This document shows, piece after piece, positions 15,120 through 22,806 of a DNA stretch of 40,952 nucleotides. The translations under genes and the position numbers were made by a program. Below the pieces are notes generated by a model. It did not search any database. It was not told the origin of the DNA and saw nothing but the letters and a program-made list of their open reading frames with translations. Source of the stretch: an uncultured Mycoplasmatota bacterium (lineage in GTDB: Bacteria > Bacillota_I > Bacilli_A > RF39 > UBA660); the NCBI GenBank assembly GCA_946528555.1, contig CAMMYS010000021.1, forward strand, positions 1 through 40,952, in the 5' to 3' direction. Each line of letters opens with the position of its first letter. The first letter of the stretch is position 1.

Positions 15120-16667
15120 CTATGCTAATTTCTTAAGTCTTAGCACATATTCTATACATTCTTTCATTTTGTCTTGTCCGAATTCTTTATTTAAGAAATC
15201 TACAAAACCATCTATTTCATCACGAATAAATGAAATATTTAATTGTTCGAATTTACGTAAGATTTTTCTTGCTATAAAGTAGTCAACCCCATCTACTTCT
15301 TCTCCACCGCAAGCTACGTAAATTGGTACAAATTTTTTCATATGAGCAACAATTCTGTTACCAAAAGCAATTCTGAAGTGTTGAATAACATAATCATCCA
15401 TTTCTTCAATCTTTTGTAACATTTCATCAGACATTGGATTATTCTCAATTGCTTCTTGATATAGCTTATTTAAATAAGAATAATTTATATCTTGAGCTGG
15501 TACTGATGTTGGCTCAAATACTTGACCTTTATCATTGATATCTATTGGCATAGCACGGTCGTACACTTTATCTGTTACCATAAATGTTGAGTCATCGTTA
15601 TTGATTGTACCGATGTACCAACAGTTTGGTGGTATTTTTAATTTACCACTCTTTAAGTGTATTGGATCGCTTGGCCATCCTGAAGAAACAACTTCAACAA
15701 TCCATTCATCTTGGTTAGGCATCTCTAGTATAGATAGCATTTCAGCGAAATAGTACTCTACACGTGAGATGTTCATTTCGTCTAGGATTATTGTATGTAT
15801 ATCATCAGTATATCCTGCTTCATATAATGTTTTTAAAATATCTGTTTCATTAAACTTTTTAGTAAATTCATTGAAGTATCCAAAAAGTTCTGATCTATCA
15901 CGCCATGATGGTTGAACAGAAGCAACACATGAATCGTGTTTTAAGAATTTTCCCCAAGCATATGCTAGTGATGTTTTACCAGTACCAGAGATACCTTGTA
16001 AGATAACAAGCTTTGTACATCCTAATGCTGATAAGAACAATCTAATCATTTCACTCTTATAATATAAACCTAATTGACTTGCTGCAAAGTTTCTAAATAA
16101 CTCAACTAATTCTGATAAAGTAAAGTTATTACCATAATCAGGTATTTTATAATCTGCATATTGAATATCAACATCATGTAATTTTGCAAATCTTATTGAT
16201 GTATTAGTATCAATTTCTTCTTCGCCTTCACTTGATACTTCACCATTTTCACCTACTGTACCAGTAGTATCTGATTCATTAGGTTTAAGCCCAAGATGTG
16301 ATACTTTCATAGCAAGTATTTCTTCTTTTTCTTGAACTAATGTAGCAACTTTATTATTTAATTCTGAAATCTCTTCAAGCATTGATTCTTGTTCTACTAC
16401 TGTTTTTCTAAATCTAATATATTTTCTTATTAAATAAACTACTAACAATACTATCAATCCAATAATAATAATCATTAATAATATTGCTATTGCAAATAAG
16501 AACCATTCACCAGTATTGAAATCATTTTTATAATTCTTTGCTATATTAATATAACTTTTAAAATTAAATATTTTAGCAATTCCATTAAATAGACCTTTTA
16601 CTATTGTACTAAGTCCAGAAAAGAATTGTGACAATATTTCATAAAAGAATTTTAAAAATGTCTGCAT
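15120..16667 (-). CDS. Membrane-tethered McrB-clade AAA+ ATPase
   Basis: A 515-aa protein. An amphipathic start (1-36) and a strong membrane helix (55-80) are followed by a short coiled coil (90-118) and an acidic linker (130-155), then a AAA+ module: Walker A GISGTGKT (225-232), VQPSWRDRSELFGYFN (251-266), Walker B IILDEMN (293-299), sensor-like GTINNDDS (353-360) and DKVYDRA (366-372) at the arginine-finger position. The PSW...LFGY and DEMN...TINxxD layout is that of the McrB/AAA_5 group. McrB proper is soluble with a DNA-reading N-terminus; here that is replaced by a membrane anchor. It is encoded next to DUF2357, SipW and TasA-like genes, suggesting work at the membrane on exported subunits. 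Confidence 0.8.
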   Translation of the reverse strand: MQTFLKFFYEILSQFFSGLSTIVKGLFNGIAKIFNFKSYINIAKNYKNDFNTGEWFLFAIAILLMIIIIGLIVLLVVYLIRKYIRFRKTVVEQESMLEEISELNNKVATLVQEKEEILAMKVSHLGLKPNESDTTGTVGENGEVSSEGEEEIDTNTSIRFAKLHDVDIQYADYKIPDYGNNFTLSELVELFRNFAASQLGLYYKSEMIRLFLSALGCTKLVILQGISGTGKTSLAYAWGKFLKHDSCVASVQPSWRDRSELFGYFNEFTKKFNETDILKTLYEAGYTDDIHTIILDEMNISRVEYYFAEMLSILEMPNQDEWIVEVVSSGWPSDPIHLKSGKLKIPPNCWYIGTINNDDSTFMVTDKVYDRAMPIDINDKGQVFEPTSVPAQDINYSYLNKLYQEAIENNPMSDEMLQKIEEMDDYVIQHFRIAFGNRIVAHMKKFVPIYVACGGEEVDGVDYFIARKILRKFEQLNISFIRDEIDGFVDFLNKEFGQDKMKECIEYVLRLKKLA

Positions 16668-16668
16668 A

Positions 16669-17655
16669 TCACACCTCCACTATATTTAAATTATATTCCT
16701 CTTTATTCTCTATTACATTTTGATAATACTTTTTCTTCTTATTAATAAATATATGACTAAATAATACTAAACTATCAAAATCACTATCAAATGTATCATC
16801 AAGTTCAATACTTACACTATAATCTTTATTTATTAATTTATTTATTTCTTTCTTCAATACTCTATTTCTATAAGTAGAATAATCAAATTTTAATTCTACT
16901 TTATTTCTTAATAGATCATTATCTAATAATTTTAAATATTTCATGATTTTCTTTTGCTTTTCTAATAATGTTTCTGGAAAATCTATTACATAAGTATTAT
17001 CAAAATTAAGTGCTATTGCTTCGGCAAGTACTTTAGTAGTTAACATTATCAACATAAGATATGTTCTATTTTCTACTACTACTTCTGAATTATATGCTTT
17101 TTCAATAGCATATTCACTATATAGTTTAGATATATGACAATTATTACCTAAATCTACATAATATATATTTCCATTTAATTTTCTTCCTTTTAAGAAAAAT
17201 TCATCTGTATCAAATAATTTAAAGAATTCATTTTTCTTTTCAGTGAAGTCTCTTATTAATTCTGTAACACTAGCTTTAGTTTTATCACTATATGTTAACT
17301 TAATATTTGTGTCATTAAATAATGATTTTGTTAATGTACTAATATTTGAATAACTAAAGCAGCCATCTATGTATAAAACATAGCCAAATAAGGCAAAGAT
17401 GTTCTTTACCTTTTCAACTTTATCTTCATTCTCACTCATTACTTCTTTAGCAACATTATTTAACTCTTTATTTAATTTTTGAGTAAATGTTGGTTCTTTA
17501 ACAAAAGAAAATTGATTATAATATCTAACATCTATATATCTATTAATGAAAGGTCTAATCAAACTTCTTTCATACTCCCCTGATAATAATAATTTAAAGT
17601 AATTAATAAGGAAATTTTCAACAAATTTTATATATTCTTCAAATATACAATCCAT
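16669..17655 (-). CDS. 328-aa cytoplasmic protein of unknown function, AAA+ neighbour
   Basis: I do not recognise a family. It is mainly helical (MDCIFEEYIKFVENFLINYF at the start, long charged helices later) with no signal peptide or clear membrane helix, and with a beta-looking stretch near 165-185 (NGNIYYVDLGNNCHISKLYS). It ends one base before the AAA+ start, with the AAA+ ribosome-binding site GGAGGTG inside its last codons, so the two are coupled. RBS AGGAGG at its own start. By position it should be a third component of the AAA+/DUF2357 complex (inference). Confidence 0.6.
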   Translation of the reverse strand: MDCIFEEYIKFVENFLINYFKLLLSGEYERSLIRPFINRYIDVRYYNQFSFVKEPTFTQKLNKELNNVAKEVMSENEDKVEKVKNIFALFGYVLYIDGCFSYSNISTLTKSLFNDTNIKLTYSDKTKASVTELIRDFTEKKNEFFKLFDTDEFFLKGRKLNGNIYYVDLGNNCHISKLYSEYAIEKAYNSEVVVENRTYLMLIMLTTKVLAEAIALNFDNTYVIDFPETLLEKQKKIMKYLKLLDNDLLRNKVELKFDYSTYRNRVLKKEINKLINKDYSVSIELDDTFDSDFDSLVLFSHIFINKKKKYYQNVIENKEEYNLNIVEV

Positions 17656-17663
17656 ATTTCCTC

Positions 17664-18575
17664 CTAAGAAGCATTAAATGTTACTATTGATGATGGATAA
17701 ACAAACGGATAAGTATAGTTTACAGCAACATTCCTTTTATAAAATCTTACTTCTGTACTACTCAATATATCAACCGGGAAAGTTATAGAGTTTATATATG
17801 ATATTCCATTATAAACAGATGTTGTAAAAGTAGATGAACTACTTGTTACAATATTACTTGTTGTATCTATTACTACATCTTGAGGATTCCAAGAAAGTGT
17901 TATTACTTGTGATGCACATTTTGCTTTATCAGAATCAGACAAAGCAACATATTCTGCTGAAGTAACAATACTACCAACTGCATGACCTAAAAACGCTGTT
18001 CTAACAACATATGTATCAATTGCATTAGTAATAGAAAACATTAAATATGGTGAGTTAACACTATCTGTTATTTGATATGATATACCTCTTTTACCAACGG
18101 TAATTATATATGTTGCACTTAATGTTTTTACATAAGGGCTTGATGAAACAGCATTAACAGTAACATAAACTGATTCTTCATCATCAAATACTCTTCGTGG
18201 AGTAACTGTTAATGTAAAATTGTCTGTTTTTTCATCTTCATAAATAGTTCCACTAGTACTGCTTAAACTACAAATAGTATCATTTTCATCATAATCTAAT
18301 GATAATGAATATTCGATATCACCTTCACTAGTTAAGATATTATTTTTGTGATTGTTAAGTTCAAATTGAATTTCAAAAACATCAGCACCACCCCAGTTAT
18401 TAACTTCATAAGTGATTCCACCTGATTTCAATTTGTCGCTATTGAAGAAGAAATGATTTGTTTCCATAATATAATCTTTTATATTTTCAGTAACATATCG
18501 ACCCAAAGTAAAACTAAAAGGAATAACTATCATACAAATAATTAGTATCATTATGATAAGTTTTTTCTTCTTCAT
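17664..18575 (-). CDS. Exported beta-rich protein with TasA-like start
   Basis: A 303-aa protein with a signal or anchor segment (5-24), then TLGRYVTENIKDYIM, which matches the [K/R]Y-V-T start of TasA-like proteins after the SipW site. The ectodomain is long for the group: an N-terminal beta domain with SGGITYEVNNWGGADVFEI, an Ig-like middle part (FTLTVTPRRVFDDEESVYVT) and a C-terminal domain about 160-303. Two Cys. It heads a second transcription unit: an extended -10 promoter lies just upstream and a terminator closes the preceding unit. Possibly a minor or tip subunit (inference). Confidence 0.6.
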   Translation of the reverse strand: MKKKKLIIMILIICMIVIPFSFTLGRYVTENIKDYIMETNHFFFNSDKLKSGGITYEVNNWGGADVFEIQFELNNHKNNILTSEGDIEYSLSLDYDENDTICSLSSTSGTIYEDEKTDNFTLTVTPRRVFDDEESVYVTVNAVSSSPYVKTLSATYIITVGKRGISYQITDSVNSPYLMFSITNAIDTYVVRTAFLGHAVGSIVTSAEYVALSDSDKAKCASQVITLSWNPQDVVIDTTSNIVTSSSSTFTTSVYNGISYINSITFPVDILSSTEVRFYKRNVAVNYTYPFVYPSSIVTFNAS

Positions 18576-18597
18576 TTGCTATTCTCCAATCATAAAA

Positions 18598-18626
18598 ATT
18601 ATAGCATATAAAAAAAGATTATGCAA
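18598..18626 (-). promoter_or_regulatory. Internal promoter for the AAA+ unit
   Basis: TTGCAT (18626-18621), a 17-base spacer and TATAAT (18603-18598) preceded by TG at the extended -10 position, 23 bases upstream of the 303-aa gene's ATG. The -35 box overlaps the terminator stem of the preceding gene. Confidence 0.6.
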
Positions 18627-18638
18627 CTTGAGTTGCAT
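18610..18638 (-). terminator. Terminator closing the giant-protein unit
   Basis: On the minus strand a 7-bp stem ATGCAAC/GTTGCAT with loop TCAA is followed by AATC and seven T. The stem lies in the last codons of the 199-aa gene. Read-through is likely, since stem and T run are separated by four bases. Confidence 0.55.
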
Positions 18639-19218
18639 TAATTATAATAGAAAATAACTCGATAGAACCTTGATATTCTGGATAATCTTTATATGAAATT
18701 GGAAAGTTTACTTTTATAGTATATTGGTCAACTTGATTAGCGGCATGTCCAAAGCTATAAGTACCCAAAATATTTGATGTTTTATAGAAAACGTCATTAT
18801 CATCTTGTCTAGTAGTCCAATTTGTTAATAAGTTAGTATAAGAACTGCTAAAGCTTTGATTTCTTATAATTTCATAAGTAAGTGGTAAGTTTGTTGTTGT
18901 TTCAACTTTAATGTCATATGTCAAATTAACATCCGTTCTATAACCAGCTTCATCATAGTTTCTAACATAAAATGTATAATAAAATGGTTGAGTACTTGGT
19001 TCAAGACCTGTTAAAGAAATTGATCCTTCATATGTTCCTTGATCAACTACAAAAAATGCTACACTTGCTTCAGCACTAACATTTGCTTCAGATTCATATC
19101 TTGAATTTGCTTTATCAACCAAATTGAAAATAACGACACAAATGAATAAAATTAATATAATTTTACCCACGAATGTGAATCTTTGTGTATCAAATTTCTT
19201 TAAAAAGTCTTTAACCAT
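18619..19218 (-). CDS. TasA-like exported protein
   Basis: A 199-aa protein: basic start, membrane/signal helix (about 18-34), a SipW-type site near KANS-RYESEANVSAEA, then the first strand ASVAFFVVDQGTY. The rest is beta-rich, with Tyr-rich FYYTFYVRNYDEAGYRTDV and a final strand IELFSIIINATQVA; no Cys. It starts one base inside the stop of the canonical SipW gene (TAATG), so peptidase and presumed substrate are translated together. Relation to TasA/camelysin is by layout and N-terminus, not by strong identity. Confidence 0.65.
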   Translation of the reverse strand: MVKDFLKKFDTQRFTFVGKIILILFICVVIFNLVDKANSRYESEANVSAEASVAFFVVDQGTYEGSISLTGLEPSTQPFYYTFYVRNYDEAGYRTDVNLTYDIKVETTTNLPLTYEIIRNQSFSSSYTNLLTNWTTRQDDNDVFYKTSNILGTYSFGHAANQVDQYTIKVNFPISYKDYPEYQGSIELFSIIINATQVA

Positions 19219-19958
19219 TAATCCTCTCCATTTACATTATTATCTATTTCTTTTTTTAGTTCTCCTAAATCTAATCTAATAGTATAGTTAATAAATTGCT
19301 TCTCTTTTTTATCAAATTTAACATCTTCACCTTTTTGAACTTTTTTAGTTTTATTTTTAAGAACTTTAATTTCTTCTTTAGTTAATTTTGGTGCGTCTTC
19401 TATATTTAATATTTTTTCAAAAGAAACATCTCTTAATTTATCAACCATCTTAATATTTTGTTTTTTTCTAATTCCTTTATAAGATATAGCTATATCAAAT
19501 AGAATTAAAGTAGCAAAAATCATAATTATAATCTTTGGTGTAGTAAATATTTTTTGCCATATTCCCATATTTGAGAATATTTTTACTACCTTACCTATTA
19601 CAACATCATCTGTTATAGAAGAATCTTTAGCATTATTAGCATCACCTTGAGTAATAATGTCATGTCCTCTTACAGATATAATTCTATGTGTTATATAACT
19701 TTTACCCTCTTTATAAGTGATAATATCGTCTACTTCATAGAAATCTTGAGTCTTTACTAAAATAACATCATTTTGCTTTATAACTGGTTCCATACTACCA
19801 GTTTTAACTGTAAATACTGAATATCCAGCCACTTCAAAATAGTCATTTCCAGAAAACATCATTTTCATTTTTGAAAAAATAATAATGATAAGCACTATGA
19901 AAACAACAAATGTTAAAATATCAACAATTAGTTTTAAAAATTTCTTAATGAATGACAT
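19218..19958 (-). CDS. sipW: SipW-type signal peptidase I, canonical copy
   Basis: A 246-aa ER-type signal peptidase with all expected residues: Ser55 in KTGSMEP, His91 in YITHRI, Asp106 in TQGDANNAKD with a second Asp112. Membrane helices are at about 12-32 and 140-158. A cytoplasmic C-terminal tail of about 85 residues (160-246), charged and Lys-rich, extends beyond the usual ~190 residues of the family and may be a docking segment. It is flanked by TasA-like genes at 19976 and 18619, its likely substrates. RBS GGAAGGG. The symbol is by family; it is one of three copies here. Confidence 0.9.
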   Translation of the reverse strand: MSFIKKFLKLIVDILTFVVFIVLIIIIFSKMKMMFSGNDYFEVAGYSVFTVKTGSMEPVIKQNDVILVKTQDFYEVDDIITYKEGKSYITHRIISVRGHDIITQGDANNAKDSSITDDVVIGKVVKIFSNMGIWQKIFTTPKIIIMIFATLILFDIAISYKGIRKKQNIKMVDKLRDVSFEKILNIEDAPKLTKEEIKVLKNKTKKVQKGEDVKFDKKEKQFINYTIRLDLGELKKEIDNNVNGED

Positions 19959-19975
19959 ATTATCCCTTCCTATTA

Positions 19976-20617
19976 TTAATTTCCTTGATTAGTTGAGTTA
20001 GTAGGCTCTTGATATTCTGTTAGAGTTTCTCCTAAATATTGGATAGCATTAACAGTTATTGGTAATGCTAATTTGCTATCTCTAACAATTCCAAGTTCAG
20101 TATCATTAGTATTATAGCTTTCAATATTATCCCAATTCATAGATACCCTTAAAGTAACTACATCCCCTGCTTCAATAGTATCTAAATCAATTATTCCTGA
20201 ATAAGTATTTTCAGCAGTTCTAACAACACTATCCCCGCCTACTTCAGCAACACTGAATCCAATATTATCTGCATATGTTACTTGATCAAAATTAAATGTA
20301 ATATCATATTTAACAGATACATCGCATTCGGATGCATCAACAACCAAGTCAAAATACGCACTTGTTCCAGGCGCTATTTTATTTGCGGCAACATTTGAGT
20401 TACCTTCATATGTAAAACTATCAATTACAATGTTTTGTGAATTTCCACTAGTAATATCAACATTACTAATTTTAATAATCCATTTACCTATATCCATTTT
20501 TGCTTCTCCTGTAGCATTTGTTTCAAATAATGCTAATGTGTCAGCAAAAACAATAAATGATGCAAAAACCATTATAAAAACTAATAGCCATATAATTTTT
20601 TTGAAGTTATCCTTCAT
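19976..20617 (-). CDS. TasA-like exported protein
   Basis: A 213-aa protein with a signal helix (9-25), the cleavage region VFADTLA-LFETNATGEA and the first strand KMDIGKWIIKISNVDI. The body carries TYEGNSNVAANKIAPGTSAYFDLVVD, which aligns with the plus-strand member at 12120, and ends VNAIQYLGETLTEYQEP. One Cys. The frame is open to a GTG at 20626; the ATG at 20617 is chosen because GTGAG is five bases before it. It overlaps the degenerate SipW-like gene by eleven bases and precedes the canonical one by 17 bases. This is the clearest TasA/camelysin member and may be the main fibre subunit of this unit. Confidence 0.75.
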   Translation of the reverse strand: MKDNFKKIIWLLVFIMVFASFIVFADTLALFETNATGEAKMDIGKWIIKISNVDITSGNSQNIVIDSFTYEGNSNVAANKIAPGTSAYFDLVVDASECDVSVKYDITFNFDQVTYADNIGFSVAEVGGDSVVRTAENTYSGIIDLDTIEAGDVVTLRVSMNWDNIESYNTNDTELGIVRDSKLALPITVNAIQYLGETLTEYQEPTNSTNQGN

Positions 20618-21182
20618 TTTTCTCACTTTCTGGTGCTGCAGCGGCTTTAGCCTCTGCTTTTGCCTCAGCTTTTGCTTCTTCTACAATTGAGAATATTTCA
20701 TAAACTAAAGCAAATAATGTAGGTAAAATAATTAAGAATAAGAAACCTATTCTAGATGAGAATATTCTTAATATAAATCCTACTTTTCCGTATTTAATAG
20801 TTCCATTAACTGGACCAATTAAACTACCATATGAAACAGCATCATTATCTCCAAAATGATATGTATCTTCAGCATGGTCAAGAACCTCAATATCAGTGAT
20901 TTCAGCATAATTTATATAGTTACCATCATTAGCAGTATCTAAATAGAAAAATGCGAAATCTCCCTTTTTATATGCTGATTCTGTAGCTCTTTTTACAACA
21001 AGAATATCATTCTTTTTAAATTCAGGTTCTAATCTATCACTATCAACAATAAATATTGAAAGATCTCCTATTTGACTTACACTAAAATCATTAAAGAATA
21101 TTAAATATGCTGTTGTTACAATAGCAATAAATACCCAAATTGTAATGATTGTTCCCTTAAAAAAATCTAATATTTTTTTCAT
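20607..21182 (-). CDS. Degenerate SipW-like protein lacking catalytic Ser and His
   Basis: A 191-aa protein with SipW topology (helices at 10-30 and 143-165) and order of boxes, but lined up with the canonical copy the nucleophile motif TGSMEP reads SDRLEP (Arg50 for Ser), and YITHR reads YINYAE (Tyr92 for His). The third box FGDND (110-114) is kept, and so is KKNDILVVKR after the nucleophile site. It should be inactive as a peptidase of the Ser/His type. The cytoplasmic tail is an EAKAEAKA repeat (169-183). The ATG at 21182 has GAGGTG upstream and is preferred to the GTG at 21188. Possible role: scaffold or substrate-holding partner of the active SipW (inference). Confidence 0.8.
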   Translation of the reverse strand: MKKILDFFKGTIITIWVFIAIVTTAYLIFFNDFSVSQIGDLSIFIVDSDRLEPEFKKNDILVVKRATESAYKKGDFAFFYLDTANDGNYINYAEITDIEVLDHAEDTYHFGDNDAVSYGSLIGPVNGTIKYGKVGFILRIFSSRIGFLFLIILPTLFALVYEIFSIVEEAKAEAKAEAKAAAAPESEKNEG

Positions 21183-21193
21183 ATTCACCTCAC

Positions 21194-22699
21194 CTATTTT
21201 TTAAGTACATTTGGTACCTTTAATATAAAATCTACATCTTTTAAATTAATCATAACCGTATAAACATCAAAATATACTATTAATTTATTAACAGAATCTA
21301 AATATTTATTAATATTATCAATACTAATATCATCTTCTGTTAACACAATACTATTTCTTTTATACATTTCAACAATTATTTTATCAATTTGTTTATCTTC
21401 TTCAATATATATATTGTTAATTATATCTTTATGATAATCATATAAATACTTTTGTAGATTAAGCATATTTTTATTAACAACATCTACATTTATTTCTTCA
21501 CCTGTTTTTTCAAGTAAACCAACAAAATATACTAAATTATAAGATGTAAATACTAATATATTATATAAACTTGTTTCAGGAGTTACATAATTATATATGC
21601 AATCTTTTATTCTTAATTCATCTAATTCTTTATAATCATTTATTAATTCATCAATAAGTTTATTTCTTTCAGTAATAGCAGCTTCTTTTTTCTTCTTATT
21701 AAGTTTAAATAAACCTGTTTTATTAATTTTTTTATTAAATCCTGCTATTGAAGATTCTTTCTTATTTATTTCTTTTATCTTATTACTAAATAAATCTTTA
21801 TATTCTTCTTTATGAGAATATAATTCTTTAAAATCTTTAATAATATATTCAAAATCTAAATAAGTTTTATATTCCATTAATGAACCTTTTAATTTAATTA
21901 AACTTTCATAGTTTCTATCAGAAGAAGAATCTGCTAATACTTTATTAAATAGATTTTGAACTCTACTTTCACTAACAAAATCTTCTACTTCATATGTACC
22001 ATTTATAAATAAATCATAAATGTATTTTAAACTACTATGCTTAGCTAATTCATTTGAAGTAACTAAATCTCTATGAGAATTAAGATATTTATCATAATCA
22101 AAATTTGCATATTTTTGTTTATAATAATCATCTATTTTGCTTTTATATTTGTTATATAAATATCTATAGTTAATTTCTATTTGTCCTAGAAGATTAGATG
22201 TTTTCCAAAAAATATTGTTGAAAACATCTTGAATAACATCACTATTTGAAAGTAAAGTTTTCATATATAGATTAACATTTTCAGATATATCGAAATCTTT
22301 TTCTGTTAATACTACTCCAGCATTTTTAAAACTATCATGTATTTCAAATATAATTTTATTTACTTCTTGCAAATTTTGACTAGTTGAATTTCTTAATTTA
22401 TAGAATAAATATGGTAAATTCATTTTTTCATCTGATTGTACCCTACTATCAGATAATTTAAATGAACCATAATTAATACTTATATTTCCTTCTTCAAATT
22501 TTAATGTAGAATATTTGCTTAAAGTTTCACTATATCTTGCATTAATTTCACTTTCTGCATCTTTGAACATTTCTTGATACTTTTTAAGATATCCATCAAT
22601 ATATTCAATATATTTTTCTACATTTTTAGCATTATTAGTAGGAAGGATTTCTAAGTTTGCAGTAATTTCATCAAATTCTTTTTGAAGTTTATCAATCAT
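21194..22699 (-). CDS. 501-aa helical cytoplasmic protein, unknown function
   Basis: No signal peptide or membrane helix. Almost all helical, rich in Lys, Glu, Asp, Tyr and Asn, with coiled-coil-like stretches at the start (MIDKLQKEFDEITANLEILP) and around 300-345 (KIKEINKKESSIAGFNKKIN, where a Gly/Phe-containing hinge sits before KLNKKKKEAAITERNK). I do not recognise a family. Start codon lies inside the end of the 33-aa gene (8-base overlap) with GGAGG upstream. Position directly after the giant surface gene, before the SipW-like gene, suggests a cytoplasmic component of the assembly system, such as a chaperone or docking protein (inference). Confidence 0.6.
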   Translation of the reverse strand: MIDKLQKEFDEITANLEILPTNNAKNVEKYIEYIDGYLKKYQEMFKDAESEINARYSETLSKYSTLKFEEGNISINYGSFKLSDSRVQSDEKMNLPYLFYKLRNSTSQNLQEVNKIIFEIHDSFKNAGVVLTEKDFDISENVNLYMKTLLSNSDVIQDVFNNIFWKTSNLLGQIEINYRYLYNKYKSKIDDYYKQKYANFDYDKYLNSHRDLVTSNELAKHSSLKYIYDLFINGTYEVEDFVSESRVQNLFNKVLADSSSDRNYESLIKLKGSLMEYKTYLDFEYIIKDFKELYSHKEEYKDLFSNKIKEINKKESSIAGFNKKINKTGLFKLNKKKKEAAITERNKLIDELINDYKELDELRIKDCIYNYVTPETSLYNILVFTSYNLVYFVGLLEKTGEEINVDVVNKNMLNLQKYLYDYHKDIINNIYIEEDKQIDKIIVEMYKRNSIVLTEDDISIDNINKYLDSVNKLIVYFDVYTVMINLKDVDFILKVPNVLKK

Positions 22700-22793
22700 G
22701 AGTAACTTCCTCCTTACTCTTTTCTAATGATTTAATGATTTTCTTCAATAATTCATAAGTCTCTAATAATTCTTTGTTTGTCAATTCTTTCAT
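22692..22793 (-). CDS. 33-aa helical micro-protein coupled to the 501-aa gene
   Basis: Starts MKELTNKELLETYELLKKII and ends KSLEKSKEEVTHD. A Leu/Ile heptad-like pattern suggests one amphipathic helix able to pair as a coiled coil. A GGAAGG site lies before the ATG, 14 bases after the giant gene's stop, and the TGA overlaps the next start (ATGATTGA). The coupling and helix pattern suggest a small partner of the 501-aa helical protein; alternatively it is only a leader that couples translation of that gene to the operon. Confidence 0.6.
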   Translation of the reverse strand: MKELTNKELLETYELLKKIIKSLEKSKEEVTHD

Positions 22794-22806
22794 TTTATCA
22801 TCCTTC

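Noticed and set aside
13973..16667. A classical McrBC restriction system or other phage-defence island
   Set aside because: The ATPase is membrane-anchored, the DUF2357 partner has no visible nuclease, and the genes are embedded in and coupled to SipW/TasA-like secretion genes. Defence remains possible but is less supported.
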